Positions 26,516 to 35,326 of a stretch of 40,674 bases of DNA are shown here, in pieces. A model generated the notes under the pieces. The model had not been told where the DNA came from. It did not search any database and saw nothing but the letters and a program-made list of their open reading frames with translations. This stretch comes from Candidatus Cloacimonadales bacterium (lineage in GTDB: Bacteria; Cloacimonadota; Cloacimonadia; Cloacimonadales; TCS61). The translations under genes and the position numbers were made by a program. Numbering within the stretch: the stretch's first letter is position 1; each line of letters starts with the position of its first letter. Location: positions 1 through 40,674 of the forward strand of contig JAUSOT010000149.1 in the NCBI GenBank assembly GCA_030656075.1, written 5' to 3'.

Positions 26516-27490
26516 CTATTTCATTAAGATTATTTTTTTTACACTGGTGAAATCGCCGTCTTTAGAATCAGCATAAAAGAAATAAATCCCGCTGGAAACA
26601 TTGCTGTTATTGTCGTCTTTTCCGTTCCAGGAGATATGATGCTCACCTGCACTCAGTTCACTTGCAACAAGTGTGCGCACTTTTTCACCTTTAAGGTTGT
26701 AAACATTCAAGCTTAGCTGAGTATCTTCAGCCAGATAGAAATAAGCGGTTGTTTCAGGATTGAACGGATTTGGATAGCAGCCGTAAAATTCGCTTTGAGG
26801 AGTTACAATATTGTGGGGAGAAGAAACAACAGCGATCATATCATCCGGTGTTCTGGGATTCAATTCAAATTCATCATAAGAATAATTAACCATTCCGCGC
26901 AGTATTGCCCATGTATCACCAACATTGATAACGATTGGTGGTTCGACTTGATCCAGATAGAAGAATCCGTCATCCACCTGGGCAGGAGTGGCAGATGTAT
27001 CTGTTACATACCATTCACCATAGGTATTTTGCGCAGAAGTTACAACTACATTATTCAATTCTACAAATACACCTTCATAAGCTTCTTCAGTTGCTAATTG
27101 TGCGGTTGTAATCAAGACGGGATCAGGAACTGGATTGCCGGAACTAAGAATGTTAATTGTGCAATAACCTAACTCAGTTAAACCATAATATTCACTTACT
27201 GTGGCAGAAACTTCTACTTCATCACCTGTTGCAGGACCAGTTTCAAGATCATATACATAAATCCCATGCCAGGCACCACCTTCGGGATCTGACATAAAGA
27301 ACATGGTGGCACCATGTACAAAATTTGCTCCTGTAACAATACCGGTAACTGTTACATCTTGACCTACCAGAAGAGAGGGATAAGTTCCATCCGCTCCCGG
27401 AACTGTTGTGTACTGGATATCATAAATTGTTGTAGCGCTCAATACTACGGTAAAAATAACAAAAAATACGAGTAAAAATCTTTTTTTCAT
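26516..27490 (-). CDS. Secreted OB-fold protein with type IX C-terminal sorting domain
   Basis: 324 residues. Signal peptide (KKRFLLVFFVIFTVVLSA), then an OB-fold of the kind found beside secreted nucleases (YhcR/ExeM-like): LLVGQDVTVTGIVTGANF, WHGIYVYDLETGPATGDEVE, TVSEYYGLTELGYC, and APAQ-like strands up to about residue 225. The C-terminus has CYPNPFNPETTAYFYL and a FlgD-like domain ending in VKKIILMK. No nuclease domain is present, so it may bind nucleic acid or another ligand at the cell surface. Its sorting domain lacks the repeat-like insertions of the proteins at 4119-8098. AGGAGG lies before the ATG. Confidence 0.82.
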   Translation of the reverse strand: MKKRFLLVFFVIFTVVLSATTIYDIQYTTVPGADGTYPSLLVGQDVTVTGIVTGANFVHGATMFFMSDPEGGAWHGIYVYDLETGPATGDEVEVSATVSEYYGLTELGYCTINILSSGNPVPDPVLITTAQLATEEAYEGVFVELNNVVVTSAQNTYGEWYVTDTSATPAQVDDGFFYLDQVEPPIVINVGDTWAILRGMVNYSYDEFELNPRTPDDMIAVVSSPHNIVTPQSEFYGCYPNPFNPETTAYFYLAEDTQLSLNVYNLKGEKVRTLVASELSAGEHHISWNGKDDNNSNVSSGIYFFYADSKDGDFTSVKKIILMK

Positions 27491-27547
27491 ATAATCCTCC
27501 TAAAACAAAATTTTCTACGTTTATGAAAAGCAAATTGTTGAGATTTA

Positions 27548-27553
27548 TGTCAA
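27548..27553 (-). promoter_or_regulatory. TTGACA (-35-like) box of the 27490 gene
   Basis: Perfect hexamer 58 bases upstream of the start, in the divergent region shared with rho. Confidence 0.35.
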
Positions 27554-27610
27554 GCTCTTTATTGCATTTTTTATTTATTTAATCAATAAAGAGTTAACTA
27601 TTTAATTTTC

Positions 27611-27616
27611 TTGACA
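27611..27616 (+). promoter_or_regulatory. TTGACA (-35-like) box of rho
   Basis: Perfect hexamer 87 bases before the rho ATG, leaving room for an approximately 50-base leader. No good -10 at standard spacing. Confidence 0.35.
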
Positions 27617-27702
27617 CGATAAAATGATTAAAGTTTTTTGCTCCCAGTCAATGAGAGAGAAATTCATTTTTATGGATTAACAATTATAAAAAGGAGCACT
27701 TA

Positions 27703-28965
27703 ATGGAAAACGAAGAAATCAACCTATTTGATTTAACATTAGCCCAACTCAAAAAGATGGCCAAGGAGTTGGAAATCCCTGATACAGCCGGAATAAAGAA
27801 AAATGATCTTCTACATAAAATATTTGAAATGAGAGCCACCCAGGATGGTCTGGCTTTTGTTTCAGGATGTTTGGAAGTGGTGGATGATGGCTATGGTTTC
27901 ATCAGGTTTAAGAAGAACAATTATACGTCGGGCAGGAACGATATTTACGTTTCCAGTTCTCAGATTAAAAGGTTTGGTCTGAGAAAAGGCCACATGGTAT
28001 CAGGACCCGCTCGAGCACCAAAAGATGAAGAAAAGTATTTCGCACTCATCCGCGTGGATTCGGTAAATCAAGAAAATCCTGAACTGATCAGAGACGTGAA
28101 ATATTTTGATAAACTCACTCCCTACTACCCGGAAGAAAGACTGAACCTGGAAACAGATCAAGATAACATCTCCACTCGCGTTATAAATCTTTTCACACCG
28201 ATTGGAAAAGGGCAAAGAGGCTTGATCGTTGCTGCTCCGCGAACCGGTAAAACCGTTCTGATGCAGAACATCGCCAATGCCATCCTGACGAATCACAAAG
28301 ATATTTATCTGATCGTTCTGCTGGTGGATGAACGCCCGGAAGAAGTAACCGAAATGAGGAATATCCTGATCCCGGAAAATTCGGAAGTGATCAGTTCAAC
28401 TTTTGACGAACAACCCAGAAATCATATCCAGGTTGCCGAAATGGCTATCGATAAAGCCAGGCGCATGGTTGAATTGGGAAAAGATGTTGTCATCATGCTG
28501 GACAGCATCACACGTCTGGCCAGAGCCTACAACATGGCGCAGCCTTCCAGCGGCAGGGTTCTTTCCGGAGGTTTGGATGCCGGTTCTCTGCACCGGCCGA
28601 AAAAATTCTTTGGAGCTGCCAGAAATACTCTGGAACGTGGCAGTTTAACGATTATTGCCACCGCATTGGTTGATACCGGCAGCCGCATGGACCAGGTTAT
28701 TTTCGAAGAATTCAAGGGAACAGGAAATATGGAACTTGTTCTGGATCGCTCTATCAGTGATCTGCGTATGTATCCGGCTGTCGATCTGGTCAAATCCGGT
28801 ACACGTCGTGAAGAGTTACTTCTCACCAAAGAAGAAGTTCAACGCATGTTCGTTCTACGCCAATTCCTGAAAGGAATGAGTCCTTTGAAAGGCATTGAAA
28901 TGCTGAGAACCAAAATGTTGGCTACAAAAAATAATGCAGAATTACTGAGGGTAATGAGCCGTTAA
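27703..28965 (+). CDS. rho: Transcription termination factor Rho
   Basis: 420 residues, normal length, without a large insertion. N-terminal Rho_N helical part ([17 protein letters not shown]), cold-shock-like RNA-binding domain with RNP1 GYGFIRF (63-69), and the RecA-like ATPase. In the ATPase are Walker A APRTGKT (178-184), [29 protein letters not shown] (Walker B), the Q-loop/R-loop region [20 protein letters not shown], and [23 protein letters not shown]. Rho is the hexameric RNA helicase that ends transcription of untranslated RNA. AAGGAG precedes the ATG. It leads a run of five same-strand genes to 34221. Confidence 0.97.
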   Translation: MENEEINLFDLTLAQLKKMAKELEIPDTAGIKKNDLLHKIFEMRATQDGLAFVSGCLEVVDDGYGFIRFKKNNYTSGRNDIYVSSSQIKRFGLRKGHMVSGPARAPKDEEKYFALIRVDSVNQENPELIRDVKYFDKLTPYYPEERLNLETDQDNISTRVINLFTPIGKGQRGLIVAAPRTGKTVLMQNIANAILTNHKDIYLIVLLVDERPEEVTEMRNILIPENSEVISSTFDEQPRNHIQVAEMAIDKARRMVELGKDVVIMLDSITRLARAYNMAQPSSGRVLSGGLDAGSLHRPKKFFGAARNTLERGSLTIIATALVDTGSRMDQVIFEEFKGTGNMELVLDRSISDLRMYPAVDLVKSGTRREELLLTKEEVQRMFVLRQFLKGMSPLKGIEMLRTKMLATKNNAELLRVMSR

Positions 28966-28999
28966 TGGCAGAACCAATTTCTGCTGGAGATCTTAGTTA

Positions 29000-30196
29000 A
29001 TGGAACTGCTTTCACCTGCCGGCAATCTGCAGAAATTACTATATGCCATACATTTTGGTGCAGATGCCGTTTACACTGCAGGAAAGCATTTTGGGCTGAG
29101 AGCAAAAAGTTCTAACCTAAACAAGAATGAATTAACATCTGCGGTAAAATTCTGTCATGAAAACAACCGCAAAATATACATTACTGTAAACATATTCGCT
29201 CACAATCAAGATATCTCAGCTTTGCCTTCCTATCTCACATTTCTGCAGGAAATCAAGGTTGATGCCCTGATCATATCTGATCCGGCCATATTCTCTCTTG
29301 CTCAGGATTTTGCTCCGAATGTTCCGATCCACATCAGCACGCAGGCAAATGTGACTTCCTGGAAAGCTGCTGAGTTCTGGAAAAAACTGGGAGCAAAACG
29401 CATCATTCTGGCACGGGAACTGACGATTTCGGAAATCATGGAAATCAAAGTAAAAGTGCCGGAAGTCGAATTGGAAATGTTTGTGCATGGAGCAATGTGC
29501 ATGTCCTATTCCGGCCGCTGTTTACTGAGTTCTTTCCTAAATGCCAGGAGCGCCAATCAAGGTCATTGCACTCAGCCCTGCCGCTGGGAATATCGATTAA
29601 CCGAAAACTCCAGGCCGGGAGAAAATTTCCAGATCGAAGAAGATGAACGCGGAACCTACATCTTGAATTCCAAAGACCTCTGCCTGATAAACCGGCTGCC
29701 CGAAATCTATGCAGCAGGGATCGACAGCATCAAGATCGAAGGCAGGATGAAAAGCCTGTATTATGTGGCAAATTCCACCCGAATTTATAAAGAAGCAATC
29801 CAATTTGCTGAGCAAAACAGTCCCATTCCAAGCGAGCTTTCGGAAGAATTGAACAAGATCAGTCATCGTCATTATACGGAAGCTTTCTTCGATGTTTTCG
29901 ATTCCTCTCAAACTCAATACCATGCCACTTCTGCCTATTCGCGGGATTACCAATTCATTGGTGAGATCATAGAAAACAAAGACAATGATATTCGAGTTGC
30001 GGTCCGTTCCAAATTTACGCTGGGAGACGAAATTGAATTCATTTTTCCGGAAAGAAAAGCTGATTTTAAATGGCAGGTTGATAATATCGCTGACGATGAA
30101 GACAATCTAATCGAAAGTACCAAGCCAAACACGATCGTGAAAATTATCTTGCCAAAAATAGTTCCTTCAAACGGGATTATCAGGATAAAAAAATAA
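29000..30196 (+). CDS. trhP: U32-family protein, TrhP/YegQ-like (tRNA wobble-uridine hydroxylation)
   Basis: 398 residues. N-terminal MELLSPAGNLQKLLYAIHFG and ADAVYTAGKHFGLR, then the U32 signature EMFVHGAMCMSYSGRCLLS and NQGHCTQPCRWEY. Cysteines 167, 174, 190 and 194 fit the iron-sulfur site of this family. TrhP makes 5-hydroxyuridine at tRNA position 34 using prephenate; older annotations call it a collagenase-like peptidase. The C-terminal beta domain is present but short. The rho-trhP gap of 34 bases contains a small GCAGAA...TTCTGC hairpin and the SD GGAG. Other U32 branches (RlhA, UbiU/V) are less likely because of size and motif layout. Confidence 0.82.
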   Translation: MELLSPAGNLQKLLYAIHFGADAVYTAGKHFGLRAKSSNLNKNELTSAVKFCHENNRKIYITVNIFAHNQDISALPSYLTFLQEIKVDALIISDPAIFSLAQDFAPNVPIHISTQANVTSWKAAEFWKKLGAKRIILARELTISEIMEIKVKVPEVELEMFVHGAMCMSYSGRCLLSSFLNARSANQGHCTQPCRWEYRLTENSRPGENFQIEEDERGTYILNSKDLCLINRLPEIYAAGIDSIKIEGRMKSLYYVANSTRIYKEAIQFAEQNSPIPSELSEELNKISHRHYTEAFFDVFDSSQTQYHATSAYSRDYQFIGEIIENKDNDIRVAVRSKFTLGDEIEFIFPERKADFKWQVDNIADDEDNLIESTKPNTIVKIILPKIVPSNGIIRIKK

Positions 30197-30211
30197 GGTT
30201 TGTCGGTGAAA

Positions 30212-31171
30212 ATGAGATTTAGAATTGTAGCATTAGCCTTTCTTATATTGATTCCATTATTATATGGCAGCAATCCTGAGCTTGAACAGAAATACAAACA
30301 GGCTAAGCAGACATTGAATCAAAAAGATTTTTTAAAACAATTCGAAGAACTGTCATCTCAACATAAAGATGATTATTATGGTCAGTTAGCGTTGCTGGAA
30401 CTTGCCAAAAGCCACCTGCTGGACCGCTCTTATAAAGAAGCAATTTCCTGTCTGGAAAAGATCTATATCCCGGAAATCGAAGAAAAACAGTACTGGCTGG
30501 CCAAAGCTTATTTGAATGAAGATAAATATCAATTAGCAATCATCTCGGCGCAGCTTTACATTTCGGAAACGAAGAATCTTGATAATGCGGAAGTCGCTTA
30601 TTTCATCGTGGCGGAATCGTTTCTGCAGCAGCATAAATATAAACAGGCTTTGGACACTCTGGAAAGTTTACGTGTATCCAAATATATAAAAAATAATATT
30701 CCATATCTTTATTTCAAAATGGGAAATTGCAGCGAACTCCTGGGAAAATATATCGATGCTCTGGTCTATTATAAAAAGCTGAAACAGGAATTTCCGTACA
30801 ATCAGTATAGCTATCTGGCGGAAGAACGTATTTACAAGCTGAAAAACGACGATATGATCGATGTCGATCTGACTACTTTCAATTCTCATCGCAGTCAGGA
30901 ACCAAAAACGGAAACAAAAGAAGCAACCGGCGAAGACCTTAAAATCTATCTGCAGGTGGGAGCTTTCAGTTCGGAAGATAATGCGGTTAACCTGGGAAAA
31001 AAAGTTAAAACAGCGGGCTACAAATATACCATATTCCCAAAAATGCAGAATGAGACCAAACTTTATATTGTTGCTGCCGGACCTTTTGAAAATGAGGCAA
31101 AATTAAAAAAAGCCCTGAAAGTTCTGGATGATAACGGCATTAAATCTTTCATGATAAAACGTTACGATTAA
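30212..31171 (+). CDS. TPR-repeat protein with C-terminal SPOR domain
   Basis: About 319 residues. Signal peptide (RFRIVALAFLILIPLLYGS), tetratricopeptide-like helices from about 25 to 205 (e.g. YYGQLALLELAKSHLLDRSYK, YFKMGNCSELLGKYIDALVYYKKL), a polar linker, and a SPOR domain at the end (IYLQVGAFSSEDNAVNLGKKV...LYIVAAGPFENEAKLKKAL). SPOR domains bind denuded septal peptidoglycan, so a periplasmic role in division or wall remodelling is likely. Start choice: ATG 30212 gives a clean signal peptide; GTG 30206 with AAGG seven bases upstream is an alternative. mutS starts three bases after the stop. Confidence 0.85.
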   Translation: MRFRIVALAFLILIPLLYGSNPELEQKYKQAKQTLNQKDFLKQFEELSSQHKDDYYGQLALLELAKSHLLDRSYKEAISCLEKIYIPEIEEKQYWLAKAYLNEDKYQLAIISAQLYISETKNLDNAEVAYFIVAESFLQQHKYKQALDTLESLRVSKYIKNNIPYLYFKMGNCSELLGKYIDALVYYKKLKQEFPYNQYSYLAEERIYKLKNDDMIDVDLTTFNSHRSQEPKTETKEATGEDLKIYLQVGAFSSEDNAVNLGKKVKTAGYKYTIFPKMQNETKLYIVAAGPFENEAKLKKALKVLDDNGIKSFMIKRYD

Positions 31172-31174
31172 CCA

Positions 31175-33802
31175 ATGAGTAATAAAGCAAATCTCACTCC
31201 CATGCTGAAGCAATTCATGCAGATCAAAGAGCAACATCCTGATAAATTATTGCTTTTTAGGATGGGTGATTTTTTTGAAACTTTTTTTGAAGATGCTAAA
31301 ATAGCTTCCAAAATTTTGGGTATCACTTTAACGGCTCGCAATAAAAAGGCTGACAATCCGATTCCGCTGGCAGGATTTCCGCATCACGCTCTGAACAATT
31401 ACCTGGAAAAACTGATCAAAGCCGGTCTGAAAGTCGTCATCTGTGAACAAACCGAAGATCCCAAACAGGCGCAGGGCTTGGTCAAACGCGGCATTGTCGA
31501 TATCATCACACCTGGTTCGATCATCGACGGCAACCTGATCGATAAGATTGAAAATAATTTTTTGGCAGCCATCTATAAACCTGAGAAATCAATCAAAATC
31601 GGTTTATCGCTGGTAGATATTTCTACCGGGGATTTTATCTTCACGGAAATTTCGGAAGCTGAACTCCGCAACGAATTGATGAGACTGCATCCCACCGAGA
31701 TCATTGTGGAAGATAAGGAAATTGAAAATTTTCTGAAAGGTCTGAAACTGGATTATACCCACACGATCACAGTTTTCGATAGCTGGTATTTTGAAACCGA
31801 TGAAGCTGATCGAACTCTGAAAAAACATTTCGGCACAACCACTTTGGAAGGCTTCGGAGCAAAAAATAAACCGGCTGCCAGAACGGCTGCCGGCGCAGCT
31901 TTAGCCTATATCAGATCACTGAAAAATGATAATCTCAAACATATCAGCCAGTTGCGATATTATTCTCTGGAAAATTTTATGCAGATCGACGAAACGACCC
32001 GCAGAAACCTGGAATTGTTGCATTCCATGCGCTACGGTTCCAATTTCGGCAGTTTGATCTCGATTTTGAATAAAACCGAAACTCCCATGGGAGCTCGTTT
32101 GCTGACGCAGTGGCTGCTTAACCCGCTTTTGCAGAAGGAAGAGATCGAAAAGCGTCTGGATGCAATTCATGCTTTGAAAGAAAATTTCATTCTCACTTCC
32201 GACGTCAAAGCAATCCTGAGCAATATCGGCGATCTGAGCAGGATCATCGGCAAGATCGGTTCGCAGCGCGTGAATCCCAGAGATGTGATCGCCCTGAAAA
32301 ACTACCTCGATACAGCGCCGCTCATCGCTTCTATCATTGCCGAATCCGATAATGAACTGCTGATCGAATTGCATGATCAGATCGAAGATTATTCCGAAAT
32401 TCTGGAATTGATCGATTCCTCTATCGTGGAAGAACCTCCGATTCTGATCACCGAAGGGAACATCATCAAAGACGGTTTCGAAGCGGAACTGGATGAACTG
32501 CGCGAGATCAGCAGAAGCGGAAAAGGCTGGATCTTCCGGCTGGAAGAAGAAGAGAAGAAAAAAACCGGCATCCCATCTCTGAAAATCGGCTATAATCGCG
32601 TTTTTGGCTATTACATCGAAGTAACGAAAACTCATAAAGATAAAGTTCCGGATTATTTCATTCGCAAGCAAACTCTGGTGAATGCGGAAAGATTCATCAG
32701 TCCTCAACTAAAAGATTATGAATCAAAAGTTCTCGGTGCGGAAGAACGCATCAAAAACCTGGAATATGAACTTTTCAGCCGGATCAGAGAACAGCTTTTT
32801 GAGAAAGTGGTTTTCATGCAGAAATATGTGGAAGTCATTGCCAACCTGGATGTGCTTTCCAACCTTGCTTTCATTGCCTATCAAAACAATTATTGCCGAC
32901 CGAAATTCAATGACGCAGGTTTTGTGAAAATTGAGAACAGCCGTCATCCGGTGATCGAGCAATTATTGGAAGGCGAAGAATTCATTCCCAACGATGTTCA
33001 ATTGAACGACGAAGATAATTTGATCTCGTTGATCACGGGACCAAATATGGCAGGAAAATCGACCTATTTGCGGCAGGTAGGATTGATAGTGATCATGGCA
33101 CAGATGGGAAGTTTCATTCCAGCTTCTTCGGCTGATCTGCCGATCTTCGATAAAGTTTTCACGCGGGTTGGCGCTTCCGATAACCTGGCAATGGGACAGA
33201 GCACGTTCCTGGTGGAAATGATCGAAACTGCCAATATTTTAAATTCCGCCACTCCCAGATCATTGATCCTTTTGGATGAAATCGGCAGAGGAACCAGTAC
33301 TTTCGACGGATTGAGCCTGGCCTGGTCGATAGTTGAGTACATTCATAACAACAAAAAAATTGCCGCAAAAACGCTATTTGCAACGCATTATCACGAACTG
33401 ACCGAATTGGAAAACGTGCTGCCGAAAGTGAAGAATTTCAATATCATCGTCAAAGAGTGGAATGATCAGATAATTTTTTTAAGGAAGATCGAGCGTGGTT
33501 GTGCGGATCAAAGTTACGGCATTCAGGTTGCCCGGCTGGCGGGCATTCCCAAACGGGTGATAACCCGAGCCAAACAAATTTTGGAAAACCTGGAAGAACA
33601 TGAACTTTCAGCGCAGGGACTTTCTGCCACAGCCCGTAAACAAATGACCGGCAACAGTTCTCAGATGGATATTTTTGATGCGATCATCGATAAAGTTGAT
33701 CGGAAAACGGAACTTCTCGATGAGATCAAAAATATAGATGTAGAAAATATTACTCCGCTGGAAGCGATCAAAATTCTTTCCGACCTGCAAGATAAATTAT
33801 GA
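31175..33802 (+). CDS. mutS: DNA mismatch repair protein MutS
   Basis: 875 residues, standard MutS1 layout. The N-terminal mismatch-recognition domain contains the FxE motif in MGDFFETFFEDA, with AGFPHHALNNYLEKLIKAG and EQTEDPKQAQGLVKR. Connector, core and clamp domains follow (SLENFMQIDETTRRNLEL, GYYIEVTKTH). The ABC-type ATPase has GPNMAGKSTYLRQ, DEIGRGTSTFDGLS and TLFATHYHELTEL. It recognises base mismatches and starts repair. It overlaps the DUF523 gene by four bases (ATGA). Confidence 0.97.
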   Translation: MSNKANLTPMLKQFMQIKEQHPDKLLLFRMGDFFETFFEDAKIASKILGITLTARNKKADNPIPLAGFPHHALNNYLEKLIKAGLKVVICEQTEDPKQAQGLVKRGIVDIITPGSIIDGNLIDKIENNFLAAIYKPEKSIKIGLSLVDISTGDFIFTEISEAELRNELMRLHPTEIIVEDKEIENFLKGLKLDYTHTITVFDSWYFETDEADRTLKKHFGTTTLEGFGAKNKPAARTAAGAALAYIRSLKNDNLKHISQLRYYSLENFMQIDETTRRNLELLHSMRYGSNFGSLISILNKTETPMGARLLTQWLLNPLLQKEEIEKRLDAIHALKENFILTSDVKAILSNIGDLSRIIGKIGSQRVNPRDVIALKNYLDTAPLIASIIAESDNELLIELHDQIEDYSEILELIDSSIVEEPPILITEGNIIKDGFEAELDELREISRSGKGWIFRLEEEEKKKTGIPSLKIGYNRVFGYYIEVTKTHKDKVPDYFIRKQTLVNAERFISPQLKDYESKVLGAEERIKNLEYELFSRIREQLFEKVVFMQKYVEVIANLDVLSNLAFIAYQNNYCRPKFNDAGFVKIENSRHPVIEQLLEGEEFIPNDVQLNDEDNLISLITGPNMAGKSTYLRQVGLIVIMAQMGSFIPASSADLPIFDKVFTRVGASDNLAMGQSTFLVEMIETANILNSATPRSLILLDEIGRGTSTFDGLSLAWSIVEYIHNNKKIAAKTLFATHYHELTELENVLPKVKNFNIIVKEWNDQIIFLRKIERGCADQSYGIQVARLAGIPKRVITRAKQILENLEEHELSAQGLSATARKQMTGNSSQMDIFDAIIDKVDRKTELLDEIKNIDVENITPLEAIKILSDLQDKL

Positions 33803-34221
33803 TCTTAGTCAGTGCTTGTTTAGCCGGAATTAAATGCAAATACGACGGCAAAGATAATGCCCATGAAAAAATCATTGAATTAGTGAGACAAGGTCTGACA
33901 ATTCCGGTTTGTCCCGAACAACTGGGCGGCCTGCCAACACCCCGACCACCTTCGGAAATAACCGGACAAAATGTAATCACGATCGATGGCATAAATGTGA
34001 CGGAAAACTTTCAAAAAGGCGCTGAAGAAACCCTCAGAATTGCAAAGCTGGTGAACTGTAAAAAAGCGATTTTAAAGCAGCGTTCACCTTCCTGTGGTTT
34101 TGGATTTATCTATGATGGAACGCATTCCGGCAAGGTGATTGAAGGTAATGGAATTACAGCAGAACTTCTGCATAAAAACGGCATTAAAATTCTTACTGAA
34201 GAAGACTTTCAAATAGAATAA
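33799..34221 (+). CDS. DUF523 family protein (YbbK-like)
   Basis: 140 residues. Conserved Cys/Gly motifs of DUF523: LVSACLAGIKCKYDGK, PVCPEQLGGLPTPRPP, and LKQRSPSCGFGFIYDGT. The three Cys motifs suggest a metal or Fe-S site, but the function is not established. It overlaps the mutS stop by ATGA, so translation is coupled. It is the last gene of the rho run; a terminator follows seven bases later. Confidence 0.87.
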   Translation: MILVSACLAGIKCKYDGKDNAHEKIIELVRQGLTIPVCPEQLGGLPTPRPPSEITGQNVITIDGINVTENFQKGAEETLRIAKLVNCKKAILKQRSPSCGFGFIYDGTHSGKVIEGNGITAELLHKNGIKILTEEDFQIE

Positions 34222-34227
34222 ATAAAA

Positions 34228-34254
34228 TTGCCGAAACAATAAATGTTCCGGCAA
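34228..34254. terminator. Terminator between convergent DUF523 gene and the HU operon
   Basis: TTGCCGAAAC (34228-34237) and GTTCCGGCAA (34245-34254) form a 10-bp stem with one mismatch and a 7-base loop. The minus-strand side is followed by TTTTATTTATT; the plus-strand side has only a short AATTTATTA. Confidence 0.65.
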
Positions 34255-34280
34255 AATTTATTACACCAAAAAGTACTAGA

Positions 34281-34376
34281 CTATTTACCCTTCTTTTTAT
34301 GACGGTTTTTGCGTAGTCGTTTCTTTCTTTTGTGATTGCTGATCTTATAGCGTTTACGTTTTTTACCGCAGGGCAT
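34281..34376 (-). CDS. AURKAIP1/COX24 domain small ribosomal protein (mS38/bS22-like), 31 residues
   Basis: A very short, extremely basic protein starting MPCGKKRKRYKISNHKRKKR and ending in KNRHKKKGK. This is the pattern of the AURKAIP1/COX24-domain proteins common in the Bacteroidetes relatives (MPSGKKRKRHKvATHKRKKR type). They are related to mitochondrial mS38 and mycobacterial bS22, small-subunit ribosomal proteins. GGAGG stands four bases before the ATG. It begins 12 bases after the HU gene stop, so the two form a small operon of abundant basic proteins, ended by the terminator at 34228-34254. Confidence 0.82.
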   Translation of the reverse strand: MPCGKKRKRYKISNHKRKKRLRKNRHKKKGK

Positions 34377-34388
34377 TAATCCTCCAGC

Positions 34389-34685
34389 CTATCTCAATAA
34401 GTTTGCGTTTGAATCGTCTACTTCGTCCTTGAAAGCTCTGGAAAATTTAAACGTTGGAACTATTCTTTTGGGAACAGTTACTTTTTCTTCAGTTTTAGGA
34501 TTTCTACCAATACGCTCTTTACGTTCTTTAAGTTTAAAAGTACCGAAACCTCTAATCTCAATGTGTTTACCATCATTTAAGGAATCTTTAACAGCGTCCA
34601 AAAATGCATCAACTGCCAGGGCTACATCTTTACGAATGATACCTGTTTCTGCCGAAACAATTCTTACTAAATCTGCTTTTGTCAT
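34389..34685 (-). CDS. hup: HU/IHF-family DNA-binding protein
   Basis: 98 residues. TKADLVRIVSAETGIIRKD, FLDAVKDSLNDGKHIEIRGFGTFKLKERKER, and the arm motif IGRNPKTEEKVTVPKRIVPTFKFS, where the proline at the arm tip bends DNA. Nucleoid-associated, normally an abundant homodimer. AAGGAG lies nine bases before the ATG, and a TTGACA box 60 bases upstream. The tail DDSNANLLR is a slightly long C-terminus for HU. Cotranscribed with the 31-residue ribosomal protein. Confidence 0.95.
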   Translation of the reverse strand: MTKADLVRIVSAETGIIRKDVALAVDAFLDAVKDSLNDGKHIEIRGFGTFKLKERKERIGRNPKTEEKVTVPKRIVPTFKFSRAFKDEVDDSNANLLR

Positions 34686-34744
34686 AATTTATTACTCCTT
34701 CTTTATTTATCAACGATATTTGTTTTTCTGAACCTGCTTATATC

Positions 34745-34750
34745 TGTCAA
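34745..34750 (-). promoter_or_regulatory. TTGACA (-35-like) box of the HU operon
   Basis: Perfect hexamer on the minus strand, 60 bases upstream of the HU start. Beyond it begins an AT-rich gap up to 35326. Confidence 0.4.
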
Positions 34751-34843
34751 GTACTTTTTATGTAACTTTTTAAAATTAGGCATGTTAGATGAAAAAACAT
34801 AAATTATTATTTTTTTCTTATAATTATTTATACTAAATACCTC

Positions 34844-34924
34844 CTAAATATTATTGAATATGTTAAGCCTTTTGCACATTTCATAACTTATTGTAATAAA
34901 ATAAGTTAAAATCTTAAAAGTCAT
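34844..34924 (-). CDS. Candidate 26-residue peptide with perfect SD
   Basis: On the minus strand AGGAGG (34933-34938) is followed after eight bases by ATG (34924) and an open frame of 26 codons beginning MTFKILTYFITISYEMCKRL. The product is hydrophobic in its first half. Its stop codon overlaps a second AGGAGG (about 34840-34845), which has no obvious start codon after it. It may be a small membrane peptide or leader peptide; with no homology visible it could also be chance in AT-rich DNA. Confidence 0.3.
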   Translation of the reverse strand: MTFKILTYFITISYEMCKRLNIFNNI

Positions 34925-35035
34925 CTTGACTACCTCCTGATCGAAAATTAGAAGCTAACTTCTTCTAAATCATGAGAATAACTTAAATACTAAACTTTTT
35001 ATTTTAATACTCACATTATCCGCCTCTTCCCCAAT

Positions 35036-35059
35036 GAAATATTCAGCAAGCTGAATTTC
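35036..35059. repeat. Inverted repeat GAAATATTCAGC-AA-GCTGAATTTC
   Basis: A stem of about ten pairs with a one-base bulge and a two-base loop within the gap 34925-35326. It has no T-run and may belong to the dispersed extragenic repeats that follow it. Confidence 0.5.
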
Positions 35060-35077
35060 ACGGGGTAAACCGACTTC

Positions 35078-35097
35078 GTCCCGAAAGCGTTCGGGAC
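35078..35097. repeat. Palindromic extragenic repeat, copy 2
   Basis: Same GTCCCGAA-AGCG-TTCGGGAC as at 8818-8837, 26 kb away, in the same orientation. Confidence 0.65.
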
Positions 35098-35099
35098 CA

Positions 35100-35178
35100 C
35101 CTTCTCCAGGAGAGAAGGATAAGCACTTAAAAGATTTACAAAATCATCACCCTCTCCTCTGGGGAGGGCCGGGTGGGG
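35100..35178. repeat. CT/AG-rich extragenic hairpins
   Basis: CCTTCTC-N5-GAGAAGG (35100-35118) and CCCTCTCC-TCTG-GGGAGGG (about 35150-35168) followed by CCGGGTGGGG. Similar in style to 1151-1189. The remainder of the 34686-35326 gap is AT-rich without any recognisable gene apart from the candidate peptide at 34844-34924. Confidence 0.5.
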
Positions 35179-35262
35179 CAAAAAACACTTAATTATGCAG
35201 AATCCTTTTATTAAATATGTTTACTAAATTGATGATGCTCTTTTTTAAAAAAGAATTATTTA

Positions 35263-35268
35263 TTGACA
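35263..35268 (+). promoter_or_regulatory. TTGACA (-35-like) box of the ether-lipid operon
   Basis: Perfect hexamer 59 bases before the ATG at 35327. TATTTG starts 17 bases downstream (35286) and is a poor -10; TTAATA at 35283 is 14 bases away. Confidence 0.4.
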
Positions 35269-35326
35269 TTGAATATATTGATTAATATTTGGATGGTTTT
35301 AAAAGGAAGTATGAAAGGAATTCGAA

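Noticed and set aside
29000-30196. Collagenase-like protease
   Set aside because: U32 members with this cysteine pattern are tRNA or rRNA hydroxylation proteins; the protease name is historical.
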